From assembly GCF_007747795.1 (NCBI RefSeq), contig NZ_CP036275.1, positions 5,076,001 to 5,140,000 on the forward strand: a stretch of DNA of 64,000 nt. The letters are read 5' to 3'. The position numbers and the translations under genes were made by a program. The notes beneath the pieces are model-generated. The model searched no databases. It saw nothing but the letters and a program-made list of their open reading frames with translations, and was not told the origin of the DNA. The stretch is from Maioricimonas rarisocia. GTDB lineage: Bacteria; Planctomycetota; Planctomycetia; Planctomycetales; Planctomycetaceae. Shown piece by piece: positions 38,001 to 45,682 of the stretch (positions are counted from its first letter, which is position 1; every line of letters begins with the position of its first letter).

Positions 38001-38500
38001 AACCGCGGTTTGAGCCGCCGCTCCATGAAGTCGTAGAGCGTCGTGGGATCGAAATTCGGATCGGTGGAGGCCAGTCCGATCCAGGCGATGTAGTCGGCCG
38101 ACTCGGGGTCGTAGTCCTCAACCTGCGGTTCGTCGACGCCGGCCGGATAGGTCGGGACCTCCGAGAGCTTTTGATCGACATCCGCCATCGCCTTGCTGAT
38201 GTCGGTGCCGGTCTCGAACTCGAGACGAATCTGACCGCGTCCCGGCTGACTGATGCTCGTCATCGCGACGAGCCCCGTCAGCTCTCCGAGCCGCTGCTCC
38301 TGCTCTTCGATGACGTCACTTTCGACCTCCTGGGCAGAGGCGTTCTCCCAGAACGTCGTCACGGCAATAACGACGGAAGCGACTTCCGGCGCCATCTGGA
38401 TCGGCACACGAGTGAACGCCAGCACCCCGGCGAGCACCGAAAGGATGACTCCGACAGTGACCGTAATGGGTTGTCGGACCGCCTGATCAACCAGTCTCAT
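35030..38500 (-). CDS. RND efflux transporter, inner-membrane permease
   Basis: This 1156-residue proton-driven exporter has the standard plan: one N-terminal helix, a large periplasmic loop, a block of helices from about residue 350, a second loop, and a C-terminal block. TM4 carries one acidic residue (VVDNAIVVIENI, Asp414-Asn415), where AcrB-type pumps have Asp-Asp. In TM10 the usual AKNAILIVEF is VNNAILIVYQ, so the conserved Lys is replaced by Asn. The proton relay therefore differs from AcrB, though the family assignment is secure. A longer central loop (about 510-600) accounts for the extra length. It is 51 nt downstream of its adaptor gene. No outer-membrane channel gene is adjacent. 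Confidence 0.92.
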   Translation of the reverse strand: MRLVDQAVRQPITVTVGVILSVLAGVLAFTRVPIQMAPEVASVVIAVTTFWENASAQEVESDVIEEQEQRLGELTGLVAMTSISQPGRGQIRLEFETGTDISKAMADVDQKLSEVPTYPAGVDEPQVEDYDPESADYIAWIGLASTDPNFDPTTLYDFMERRLKPRFERINGISQVGINGARESEVQIRVDPFALAQRGITYSELVDALQYNNGNFSGGKLPEGKSDIRIRSVGRFRDAKWVENLVIRRDADGLVYLRDVAEVVQTHKEPTEWVRARGHLMPFFNFLLENGGNLLETMAAIQAEVAELNRPGGLLEQQARLLGLDGTLELVQTYDSTTYVTDAIDLVQSNIVAGGALAVLTLLMFLRSLRTIGVIAIAIPISSIVAVVILVALGRSMNIISLAGMAFAVGMVVDNAIVVIENIFRHLQMGKPVKKAAIEGTKEVGGAVLASTLTTLVVFFPILLIEEKAGQLFRDIALAIMAAVGVSFVVSMTVIPSAAGLLLRPAKAQPRSSRSGRTTRWGRLVELVRAASDIPAIVGGLVYRLIGSWWVRIAVVAVFVGGTTVGIWALTPPLDYLPTGNRNIVFGLLIPPPGYNLEQLSKIGERMEAVVKPAWEAAGDKFGVEAVARGSEWSGEDERQPIPAGPGSEETVLPPPLEHYFLVAFDGRVFQVAISEDKERVVDAIPLLNAAAGGENAPDVIGFAFQFPLFRTGGTTGSAIKVDVVGDDLDSVTASAAALFGRLAGEFGPMSVTPEPANFLLPTPEIRVTPDDERLQDVGMTRRDVGMAVAAAGDGLLLVRAFDVGGELKDLKIITQEALDNHPTQALQNLPLATPTGEVVDLPSLAAIDRVRAADQIKRVDRQRAVTLQFTPPKGLPLQVAVDQVNAFVSELRDAGAIPPQVEVNLAGSAGELAQLRTILLGDGTIAGTLSSSLFLALLVVYLLMVVLFQSWTYPLVIMVSVPLATLGGFMGLALVHYWSVADRYMPVQNMDVLTIFGFVILAGVVVNNAILIVYQAINFMKGRSEEGEDVSNLTPRQAIAKSVESRVRPIMMSTLTSVGGMLPLVLMPGSGSELYRGLGGVVVGGLVVSTVFTIILVPVLLSILFSLRRPVVDDSDENDTASSARPPATLPEMPAIADESRQATRELVGTAVGDE

Positions 38501-38551
38501 AGTGAGCTTTCCCGCTTGTCGGCAATTAATGGACCAGGGACCGAGGGAGGG

Positions 38552-39718
38552 TTACGGTTTCCGCCGTGAGGTGGACATCGAGTCGACGACCATGATCGGT
38601 GCCCCGGACGTGAGACGCTCGTTTCCTTCCACGACGACGCGGTCTCCGTCCGCCAGATTCTCGGCAACGATGACAGCCAGCGATCCCGTCTCGAACTGCA
38701 CCGACACCGGAGCCTGGACCGCCGTGACCGTGCCGTCCATCTCGGTCGCCTTGAAGACGTACTCCGTGCGGCCGCTGCGGATGACCGCATCCTTCGGCAC
38801 CGTGAGCACCGGTTCACGGGATCCGACGGGAATCCACGCATCGACCGACATTCCGGGAGTCAGTGCTCCGTTTGCATCGTCCAGCGTCAGCACGAGCGGG
38901 AACGTTCGGGCACGGGCCTGAACGTCCGGAACCCGCTTCGCCGACAGCACCGGATAGGATCGGTCACTCCCACGGACGTTCACCGAAAGTTCCGCGACGT
39001 CGACCTGCAGTGACGAGGCCTCCGACGTATCGCCGGCGACAAGGCCGTGGAGAAATCGCTCGGGCACTTCGAGCCACGCTTCGACCTGTCCCGACGAAAC
39101 CATCGTGACGAACGGCGCGCCGGCCCGGATCCATTCCCCCGGCTCAGTGTGCCGCTCGACAATCCGGCCGTTGTAGGGAGCCCGGACGGTCATGTCGTCG
39201 AGCCGGATCTGCAGCAGTTCGATCTGACTGTTGATCTCGCCGGAGCGGCGCTGTTCCGATTCCAGTTGTGCCTGCGCGACCACCACGGCAGTCTCGCGAT
39301 GCTCGAATTCTTCCATGGTCGACGCATTGCTCTGGACCAGCTTTCGGTGCCGGTCCAGATCGAGTTTCGCCTGCCGCAACTCGGCCTGATGTTGTGCGAC
39401 GAGCGCCTCGATCTTCTGCAGCGTTGCCTGGAGTTCTGATTTCTGAGCTTCGAGTCGGCGCGTGTCGCCCCGGGCGATCACGTCTCCCTTGCGGACGCTT
39501 GCCCCCTCGCGGACGGTCACCTCGACGACGCGTCCCTCTTCCAGAGCCGCCACATCGCCGCGGGCCACAGCCCGCAGGCTTCCTGTCACCCGGTGGTGCC
39601 GCTGCATCTCCTGAACTCTGGCGGGAACGGCCCTGACGGTGGCCGGAGGGAACTGTGCGGACGCCGGCGTCGCGATGCAGCCGATGGCCAATAGAACTGC
39701 AGAAAGCATTCGCAACAC
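38552..39718 (-). CDS. RND periplasmic adaptor (membrane fusion protein)
   Basis: This is a 388-residue adaptor of the HlyD/AcrA type. An N-terminal signal peptide (cleavage after PASA) is followed by a barrel-sandwich hybrid half, a coiled-coil hairpin (about 85-165, with LQATLQKIEALVAQHQAEL), the second lipoyl half ending MTVRAPYNGRIVERHTEPGEW, and beta-barrel and membrane-proximal domains. The start is taken as GTG at 39718, because GGGG lies 7 nt upstream; an ATG three codons in (39709) is the alternative. It is cotranscribed with the RND gene. A putative TetR operator lies 20-34 nt upstream of the start. Confidence 0.88.
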   Translation of the reverse strand: MLRMLSAVLLAIGCIATPASAQFPPATVRAVPARVQEMQRHHRVTGSLRAVARGDVAALEEGRVVEVTVREGASVRKGDVIARGDTRRLEAQKSELQATLQKIEALVAQHQAELRQAKLDLDRHRKLVQSNASTMEEFEHRETAVVVAQAQLESEQRRSGEINSQIELLQIRLDDMTVRAPYNGRIVERHTEPGEWIRAGAPFVTMVSSGQVEAWLEVPERFLHGLVAGDTSEASSLQVDVAELSVNVRGSDRSYPVLSAKRVPDVQARARTFPLVLTLDDANGALTPGMSVDAWIPVGSREPVLTVPKDAVIRSGRTEYVFKATEMDGTVTAVQAPVSVQFETGSLAVIVAENLADGDRVVVEGNERLTSGAPIMVVDSMSTSRRKP

Positions 39719-39737
39719 AACACTTCCCCTTGACTAG

Positions 39738-39752
39738 TAGACCAGTCGTCTT
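39738..39752. promoter_or_regulatory. Putative TetR operator upstream of the adaptor gene
   Basis: TAGACCAGTCGTCTT lies 20 nt upstream of the adaptor start. It matches 14 of 15 bases of the site upstream of the TetR gene (40419-40433). The core TAGAC-N5-GTCT is an inverted repeat. Occupancy by the TetR encoded between the two sites would repress the pump. Confidence 0.6.
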
Positions 39753-39789
39753 TGATGTGAACGGGGTCGGGCCGCAACACCGGAGCGAA

Positions 39790-40380
39790 TCACGGCTTCA
39801 GCAGTTCGTCGAAGACAAAATGCATGAACGTGTCGATGGGGCCGGGCCCGCCTTCAATCTGTGCACGGATCATCGCACCGTCGAGTGCCACCGTGACGTA
39901 CTCTGCCAGCTGTTCCGGGTCAAATCGCGAACAGACTTCTTCTGCCGCCTGCGCTTCGCGAATTAACTGCGCGTGAAGCGCCTTGGTCTGCTCCATACTG
40001 CAGCGGATCGCTGCCCGCAGTGGCTCACTGAGACCTGCCTGTTCCAACGCTAACTTGCAGAAGACACACTCGCGGCGAGGTTGTTCGCCTGCTTCGTCAC
40101 GAAATGTCTGACATAATGCCCGAAGCCGTTGCAAAGGCGACTTTGTGCGGTCCGAATAGAACGTCCGCAGTCGCTGCAGGTGATCCTCCGTCGACTTTTC
40201 GATGACCGCGATGCCCAGGTTCTCCTTCGACTCGAAGAAGTGGTAAAACGACCCCTTGGGCACACCAGCATTCTTGAGAATCTCGTTCAGCCCCACCCCG
40301 TTGTAGCTTCTGGCCGTCATCGCCCGGGTGGCGGCTTCGACAATTCGGTCCCTGGTGCTGGTACACGTCATCGGTGGCAT
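39790..40380 (-). CDS. TetR/AcrR-family regulator
   Basis: This is a 196-residue protein. The N-terminal HTH is RIVEAATRAMTARSYNGVGLNEILKNA followed by GVPKGSFYHFFESKENL. The C-terminal ligand domain contains CVFCKLALEQAGLSE, which resembles the AcrR/NemR-type subgroup. Two adjacent ATGs (40380, 40371) are possible starts, and there is no Shine-Dalgarno. A long in-frame extension to 40662 crosses the putative operator and is rejected. It sits directly upstream of the adaptor and RND genes in the same direction. The same 14-bp motif precedes both its own gene and the adaptor, so autoregulation and pump repression are likely. Confidence 0.88.
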   Translation of the reverse strand: MPPMTCTSTRDRIVEAATRAMTARSYNGVGLNEILKNAGVPKGSFYHFFESKENLGIAVIEKSTEDHLQRLRTFYSDRTKSPLQRLRALCQTFRDEAGEQPRRECVFCKLALEQAGLSEPLRAAIRCSMEQTKALHAQLIREAQAAEEVCSRFDPEQLAEYVTVALDGAMIRAQIEGGPGPIDTFMHFVFDELLKP

Positions 40381-40418
40381 GGGCAAACCCGTTGTCTGGT
40401 TGAGGCCCGCGACATGAT

Positions 40419-40433
40419 TAGACCAGTCGTCTA
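40419..40433. promoter_or_regulatory. Putative TetR operator upstream of the tetR gene
   Basis: TAGACCAGTCGTCTA has perfect 5-bp arms TAGAC/GTCTA around CAGTC. It lies 39-53 nt upstream of the regulator start and is repeated almost exactly before the adaptor gene at 39738. Confidence 0.62.
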
Positions 40434-40619
40434 GTAAGTCAATCCCGGAATCGGCGACGGCAGGGGAAATGGCACCGCACCGATGACATCCGCCGAGAAC
40501 GCTGCTCCACGCCGTGGCCGCAACACATTGTGCGTCAGCAGCTTGCGGATTTCCACCCAGTCGGCGGTGCTCGTGCGGACCAGTCCGGTTCCGTTCCTCT
40601 CGGTCCACCATTCCGGCAG
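40431..40619 (-). pseudogene. Possible gene remnant without a start codon
   Basis: One minus-strand frame reads a protein-like stretch with EWWTERNGTGLVRTSTADW and VEIRKLLTHNVL, and stops at a TAG that forms one edge of the TetR operator. By eye about three quarters of its codons end in G or C, clearly more than in the competing frames, as for true genes here. There is no ATG, only CTG or an internal GTG. It may be the decayed tail of a gene or a small unrecognised gene between the response-regulator stop and tetR. The family was not recognised. Confidence 0.25.
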
Positions 40620-40633
40620 CCGCGCTGATCTGC

Positions 40634-42013
40634 TCAGCCTGGACTGTCCTGCCCAGGCGCAAGAAGCGTTCCGTTCTGCCGCTGCCGAAGTTCCTCCAGA
40701 AACGCCGTCGTCGTTTGAATCAGTTCGCGGATCCGCGGATCGGCACCATCCGGTTGCGCGGACGGCGCCGGGGTCTCGAGTTCTTCGGCCTGCTGCGAGA
40801 GCCGGTCCGCAGCAAAGGTTTGCCCGGCCGACTTGATCGTGTGTGCCAACCGGCCAACCTCATCGCCGTCCCCATTGGCAGCCGCGTGCTTCAGCTGCGC
40901 GAGAAGTTCGGGCGTTTCTTCGATCGTCTCCTGGATCACTTCCTGCAGAATCTCGTCGTCGCCATCCATGTTCTCCAGGGCGATCTCCCAGTCCACCAGT
41001 TCAGGCCCGCCGTCCGAGCCCGGCGGGGCTGAAGATGCATGGCTGCAGGAATCCGCGACGGAGGACAGAGCGGACTCGACCTCGGCAATCCGGATCGGCT
41101 TGGCGAGGCAACTGTCCATACCTGCGTCCAGGCACCGCTGATGGTCCGCCTCGGAGCTGTGAGCGGACATCGCAAAGACCGGAATACGGTTCGCCGTACG
41201 CGCTTCCTGCCGACGAATCGCGCGCGTCGCGTCGAGCCCGTCCATCTCCGGCATTTCGACGTCCATCAGAATCACGTCGAACGGCCGTGTGGTCGCCAGG
41301 TCGACCGCTTCGACACCGTTGTTGGCCGTTTCCACCGCATGACCTGCCGACGACAGCAATGCGCGGCCGAGCGTCCGGTTCGTGGCACTGTCATCCACGA
41401 GCAGCACCCGGAGCGGCGCCGGCTCGACCGGCTCGTCGGCATCGACATTTCCAGCGCCATCGCCGACATCGGCCGCCACCGGGTTCACAGAGGGCTCGGG
41501 TATGAACGCCGAGAGGTCCGCCAGGCTCGACATCAGGACCGAGATCAACCGATCGGGTTCAGTCGGAACGTCGAACGATCGTCCGCGGAACACGACTTTC
41601 TTCACTTGAGGCAACGGCGTCGCCGACTCTGATCTGCGCTGCAGAACGCTACGAATCTCAACCAGTGCCGCCTCGGGAGACCGGTTTTTGCGCACGTAGC
41701 CATCCGCGCCGGCCGCCAGGCTCTCCAGAATCTGGCTGACAGACCGGACTCCAACGAGTGTCATCACTGCGATCGCGTGCCACTCCGGAGTCGACCGGAT
41801 GGCGCGACAGAGTTCGAGGCCGTTCCTGCCGGGCAGCGACAGGGCTGTGACGACCAGTTCGAACGGCTGTCGCCGCAGAGACTCGAGGGCAGCGCCGACG
41901 TCGGAGACGATCTCCACGTCGAAGCCCGCCTCTTCAAGCGTCAGGCCGAGCGCCTGGGCCTGCGTGGGGCTCTCCTGAACGAGCAGAACCCGCTTTGATC
42001 GGCCGTCAGTCAT
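40634..42013 (-). CDS. Response-regulator/phosphotransfer protein: degenerate REC - REC - Hpt
   Basis: This is a 459-residue protein. Receiver 1 (about 8-125) keeps the fold and Lys109. However, its acidic pair is Gln13-Glu14, and Ala57 (TALSLPGRNG) stands at the phospho-acceptor position, so it cannot be phosphorylated normally. A linker (FRGRSFDVPTEPDRLISVL) resembles the segment that precedes PAS/kinase cores in hybrid kinases, but no kinase core follows. Receiver 2 (about 202-318) is intact with DDS and Asp251 in MDVEMPEMDG. A C-terminal Hpt domain has AHTIKSAG (His391). It is the last gene of the chemosensory cluster, 94 nt after CheB, and is the likely output or relay element. The start at 42013 was chosen because the receiver fold begins at once. 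Confidence 0.82.
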   Translation of the reverse strand: MTDGRSKRVLLVQESPTQAQALGLTLEEAGFDVEIVSDVGAALESLRRQPFELVVTALSLPGRNGLELCRAIRSTPEWHAIAVMTLVGVRSVSQILESLAAGADGYVRKNRSPEAALVEIRSVLQRRSESATPLPQVKKVVFRGRSFDVPTEPDRLISVLMSSLADLSAFIPEPSVNPVAADVGDGAGNVDADEPVEPAPLRVLLVDDSATNRTLGRALLSSAGHAVETANNGVEAVDLATTRPFDVILMDVEMPEMDGLDATRAIRRQEARTANRIPVFAMSAHSSEADHQRCLDAGMDSCLAKPIRIAEVESALSSVADSCSHASSAPPGSDGGPELVDWEIALENMDGDDEILQEVIQETIEETPELLAQLKHAAANGDGDEVGRLAHTIKSAGQTFAADRLSQQAEELETPAPSAQPDGADPRIRELIQTTTAFLEELRQRQNGTLLAPGQDSPG

Positions 42014-42107
42014 GAGTCGGCCCTGCCAGTCGGACCAGGGAAGCGCATCCTGCTGTCCGTTCACACCACGGTCATCCAGGACTGACGCGTGGTGACCTGC
42101 CTCATCA

Positions 42108-43208
42108 TTATACCCCTTCTGCATCGCAAGGGGGCGTAGCAGAGTCGACCTGCCGATCTCTGAGAGCACGACGACCGACCACGTCGAGCACCGAGGCGAT
42201 GTCGTCAAGCGGCAGCACCCGGTCGGCCAGATGGGCTTCCACCGCCGCTCCCGGCATGCCGTAGACCACGCAGGTCGCTTCGTTCTGTGCGATGACCTGA
42301 CCGCCGGCGTGGCGAACGGCCCGCAGCCCCTCCACCCCGTCGCACCCCATTCCGGTCAGAATCAGCGCCAGCGTCGTCTGTCCGAACGACTGCGCGACTG
42401 ACTCGAACAGGACGGTCGCGGAGGGGCGAAATCCCTCCACCGGGGCGTGGTCGCTCAAAGCGATTCGCTGCTGCGATCCCACGCCCAGATGCGTGTCTTC
42501 CGGAGCGACATAGACCGTTCCCGCCACGAGCGGTTCGCGATCGTCGGCCACCTTGACCCGCAGCGACACTGACACATCCAGCCATCGCGCGAACCCGTTG
42601 GAGAATCCCGCACTGATGTGCTGGACGACGAGGATCGGCAACGGGAAGTCCGCCGTCAGGCCCGAAAGAATCCGCAGCAGTGCCGGCGGCCCGCCGGTCG
42701 AGGCGGCAACAGCGACGACGTCAAAGTGTCGGCGCCGGTCAACCTCTCCTGACGAAGCCCGCGAGGTTCGTTTGGGCGCCGCGGCCTTGCGCCGATGGCG
42801 GCGGATCACCTTCACATGCGCCATCGTCTTGACGGTCTCGATGAGCATCGCTGCCGCGGACTCGAACTCCGGAGACTGCGGCGAAGGTGGTTTTCCGATC
42901 ACCGTCAGCGCCCCCGCGCGCAGGGAGTTCATCGATTTCTCGATGTCCGGCCGGCTCATGCTTCCGCTGACCACGACGATGGGCGTTGGCTCGGCAATCA
43001 TGATCTCTTCGGTCGCGGCATAGCCGTCCAGACGTGGCATCTCGACGTCCATGGTGATGACGTCCGGCCTGAGCTCACGGGTCCGCTCGACCGCTTCGAT
43101 GCCGTCCTTCGCCACACCCACCAGCTCGATGCCGGGATCACTGGCCAGAATCTCACACAGCACATCTCGCGAAACCGGAGAATCGTCCACGACGAGTACA
43201 CGGAGCAT
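42108..43208 (-). CDS. cheB: CheB: chemoreceptor glutamate methylesterase
   Basis: This is a 366-residue protein. The N-terminal receiver has phospho-acceptor Asp54 (TMDVEMPRLDG). After a basic linker comes the methylesterase domain with the catalytic triad Ser169 (AASTGGP), His196 (VVQHISAGF) and Asp289 (LTGMGCDGVEG). It removes methyl groups from, or deamidates, the adjacent MCP, opposing CheR. It corresponds in position to WspF in Wsp-type clusters. AGGAAGG lies about 10 nt upstream of the ATG, and the gene starts 29 nt after the CheA gene ends. Confidence 0.93.
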   Translation of the reverse strand: MLRVLVVDDSPVSRDVLCEILASDPGIELVGVAKDGIEAVERTRELRPDVITMDVEMPRLDGYAATEEIMIAEPTPIVVVSGSMSRPDIEKSMNSLRAGALTVIGKPPSPQSPEFESAAAMLIETVKTMAHVKVIRRHRRKAAAPKRTSRASSGEVDRRRHFDVVAVAASTGGPPALLRILSGLTADFPLPILVVQHISAGFSNGFARWLDVSVSLRVKVADDREPLVAGTVYVAPEDTHLGVGSQQRIALSDHAPVEGFRPSATVLFESVAQSFGQTTLALILTGMGCDGVEGLRAVRHAGGQVIAQNEATCVVYGMPGAAVEAHLADRVLPLDDIASVLDVVGRRALRDRQVDSATPPCDAEGV

Positions 43209-43237
43209 GCGTTGCCGACCTTCCTGCCCGCGTCATT

Positions 43238-45649
43238 TCAACCGAGAAGCTGTTCGAGTGTTTCGAGAACCTGGTTCTGGTCGAATGTGCTTTTGACCAG
43301 GTAGGCGTCGGCCCCGCTGCGCACGCCCAGAGCCCTGTCTTCCTCCCGGTCGCGGGCGGTGACGAGGACGACCGGCAGCTTCTTCCACTGCTGAGAGTTG
43401 CGGATCGCCTGCGTCAAAGCGAATCCGTCCATCCTGGGCATGTCCACATCAGTAACAACGGCGGACACGTCGTTTTCGTTCTGGAGTCGTTCCCAGGCTT
43501 CTTCGCCGTCAACAGCCCCGACCACATTGTAGCCGGCCGATTCCAGGATGCTCTTCATTAACGCCCGCGTGGTCATCGAATCGTCGACGACCAGCAGTCG
43601 GTGCGAGGTGGGCCGATCGTCCTCCTGCGAAGGCATCGCCGAAAGGAACTGGCCGCCGGATGCTGCACGGGTCAACTGCGGAGCGTTGAGCAACAGCGCG
43701 ATTCGACCGGACCTCAGGATCGTCGCCCCCGAGACGAGCGGCACGCGCCGAACTCGCGGGCCGAGGTTCTTGATGACAACCTCCCGTTCGCCAACCACAT
43801 CATCGAGTGTGAATACCGTTTCGTCGGCACCACTGGTGACGATCACTCCCAGCAGCCTGGTATGGGGCGATGCCTGCTGCGACTCTACCGCTCCCAGTGT
43901 CCGCGCCAGAGAGGCGACCGGCAGCGGCGCCCCGCCCAGTATGGCGACACTCCGTCCATGGGCCGTTCTGATCTGGGCCGAGTCGAAGCGGACGAGTTCT
44001 CGCACATTGCTGCTCGGCAACGCGTAGGTTCGTCCGCCGGCCTCGACGAACAGCGCTGCGATGGTCGTCAGCGTCAGCGGAACAGAAAGCACGAATCGTG
44101 TTCCCTCTCCCGGCTTCGTCTCGATGTCAATTGTTCCGCGAAGCGCCTCGAGCTGATTGCGCACGACGTCCATCCCGACCCCGCGTCCCGAGACGTCCGT
44201 AATGATCGACGCGGTGGAAAACCCAGGCAGAAAGATGCACTGCACCAGCTGCTTCTCGTCGCGTGGCTCGGGAAGGTTCCTGTCGCGAAGCTTCTGGCGG
44301 ATCCGATCCAGGTTCAGCCCCTGACCATCATCGGCCACGACCACCTCGACCTGACCGCCCCTCAGCGAGGCCGTGACCGTGACCTGTGCGGGGAGCGGCT
44401 TCCCGGCCGCGCGACGGTCCTCAGAAGACTCGATGCCGTGATCGACCGCATTGCGAACCAGGTGCATCAGGGGAGCTGAGATCTGCTCGAGAACCGCCCG
44501 GTCCACCTGAATGTCGCCGCCCTCCAGCTGGAGTCGCACCTGCTTGCCGGTCGTATTCGAGAGGTCCCGGACGGCACGCTCCAGCCCGGCGCACGCTTCG
44601 GAGAAGGGAAGCATGCGGAGTCGATGCACGTCATCCTGGACGGCCGTGCTCGCATGCTTGAGCGTTCGTGCGTCGGCGACGAGATCCTGCTTGAAGTCGT
44701 CCAGCATCCGCTCGAGCCGCCGCAGGAACTCACCATTCTGAACAACGACATGCTCGATTCGGGCCGCCATCCGCGGCGAGCGACGCAACAGCGGATCGGC
44801 CCCGTCGTTCCTGACAAGCGACCCCAAGGTCCGTTCGACAGCCAACCACTCCGCTTTCCAGGCAGTCACGAAGTCGAGAAGCGTTTCCGCCTCGGTGGTT
44901 CGCCCTTCAACCCGGTGACGAGCAACCAGCAGCTCCCCCGCCTGAGCAAGCAGCGAGTCCAGCTTCTCTTCCGCGACGCGAACCGTCGCAAGCGAAGCGG
45001 CAGGCTCCCGTCTCCGTTTTGGAGCGACCTCCTGACCGGCTGCCGGAGCAACGGGCCGCGAATCGTCGCTGACGACAGACTCGGACGAGGCACTCGAAAC
45101 CGGCGCTGAATTCGGCGTGTCCTGGTTCGCGTCGCCGGCGGCCGTTGCTTCCGCTTGACGGGTGTCCGCATCCGCCGGGGTCGCTTCGACCGCACGTTCT
45201 TTCTCCGCAGGCTCTTCAAACGGGGAGGCATCCCCCTGCCAGGGCTCTCCACGTGCGGCCTTCTCGAGAGGATCCTCAAGACCGGCCAGGGAGTCAGTTT
45301 CGAGAGGTGCCCCTTCACGCAGCTGCACGCCCGCCGCCTCGATGGCATCGACGGCAGAGAGCATCAATGAACAGAGCTGCGGACTCACTTCGATGGAACG
45401 TTCGCGCAGTCCGGTAAAGACTTCTTCGAGACGGTGGCAGACCCGTTCGATCGGCTGCTGATCGACGGCACGTGCTGCTCCTTTCAGGCTGTGAGCGGCA
45501 CGAAACAACCGGGCCAGAATCTCCTTTCGTTCGTCCTCGTCCGGTCCCTTCTCGAGCGTCAGCAGGTCTTCATTGATCGAACGGACATGGTCGTCCAGCT
45601 CGTCCAGAAACGTCGCCATCAGACGTTCGAGCAGTTTCGCCTTGTCCAT
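43238..45649 (-). CDS. CheA-type hybrid histidine kinase with C-terminal receiver (WspE-like)
   Basis: This is an 803-residue protein. P1/Hpt has His53 in LFRAAHSLKGAARAV. An acidic, Ala/Pro-rich linker covers about 130-220, and there is no obvious P2 CheY-binding domain. The P3 dimerisation helices and the ATPase domain follow, with N box LMHLVRNAVDHGIESSED, G1 VVADDGQGLNLD and G2 GRGVGMDVV. P5 CheW-like domain contains YALPSSNVRELVRF. The C-terminal receiver has Asp734 (VVTDVDMPRMDGF). CheA-REC fusions occur in Wsp, Frz and other alternative-function systems, where the receiver acts as sink or output. It pairs with the MCP encoded just upstream and the two CheW proteins. Confidence 0.92.
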   Translation of the reverse strand: MDKAKLLERLMATFLDELDDHVRSINEDLLTLEKGPDEDERKEILARLFRAAHSLKGAARAVDQQPIERVCHRLEEVFTGLRERSIEVSPQLCSLMLSAVDAIEAAGVQLREGAPLETDSLAGLEDPLEKAARGEPWQGDASPFEEPAEKERAVEATPADADTRQAEATAAGDANQDTPNSAPVSSASSESVVSDDSRPVAPAAGQEVAPKRRREPAASLATVRVAEEKLDSLLAQAGELLVARHRVEGRTTEAETLLDFVTAWKAEWLAVERTLGSLVRNDGADPLLRRSPRMAARIEHVVVQNGEFLRRLERMLDDFKQDLVADARTLKHASTAVQDDVHRLRMLPFSEACAGLERAVRDLSNTTGKQVRLQLEGGDIQVDRAVLEQISAPLMHLVRNAVDHGIESSEDRRAAGKPLPAQVTVTASLRGGQVEVVVADDGQGLNLDRIRQKLRDRNLPEPRDEKQLVQCIFLPGFSTASIITDVSGRGVGMDVVRNQLEALRGTIDIETKPGEGTRFVLSVPLTLTTIAALFVEAGGRTYALPSSNVRELVRFDSAQIRTAHGRSVAILGGAPLPVASLARTLGAVESQQASPHTRLLGVIVTSGADETVFTLDDVVGEREVVIKNLGPRVRRVPLVSGATILRSGRIALLLNAPQLTRAASGGQFLSAMPSQEDDRPTSHRLLVVDDSMTTRALMKSILESAGYNVVGAVDGEEAWERLQNENDVSAVVTDVDMPRMDGFALTQAIRNSQQWKKLPVVLVTARDREEDRALGVRSGADAYLVKSTFDQNQVLETLEQLLG

Positions 45650-45682
45650 GGTGATTGTGCTTTGTTGTTCGTGGACGGCACA

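Noticed and set aside
35570-38569. 999-residue open frame on the plus strand
   Set aside because: It is exactly antisense to the RND pump gene, rich in Arg/His/Asp-Arg runs, and has no family motifs. It is a high-GC codon shadow.
40381-40662. N-terminal extension of the first TetR protein
   Set aside because: It would contain the putative operator and has low GC3 compared with the real genes. The HTH fold begins right after 40380.
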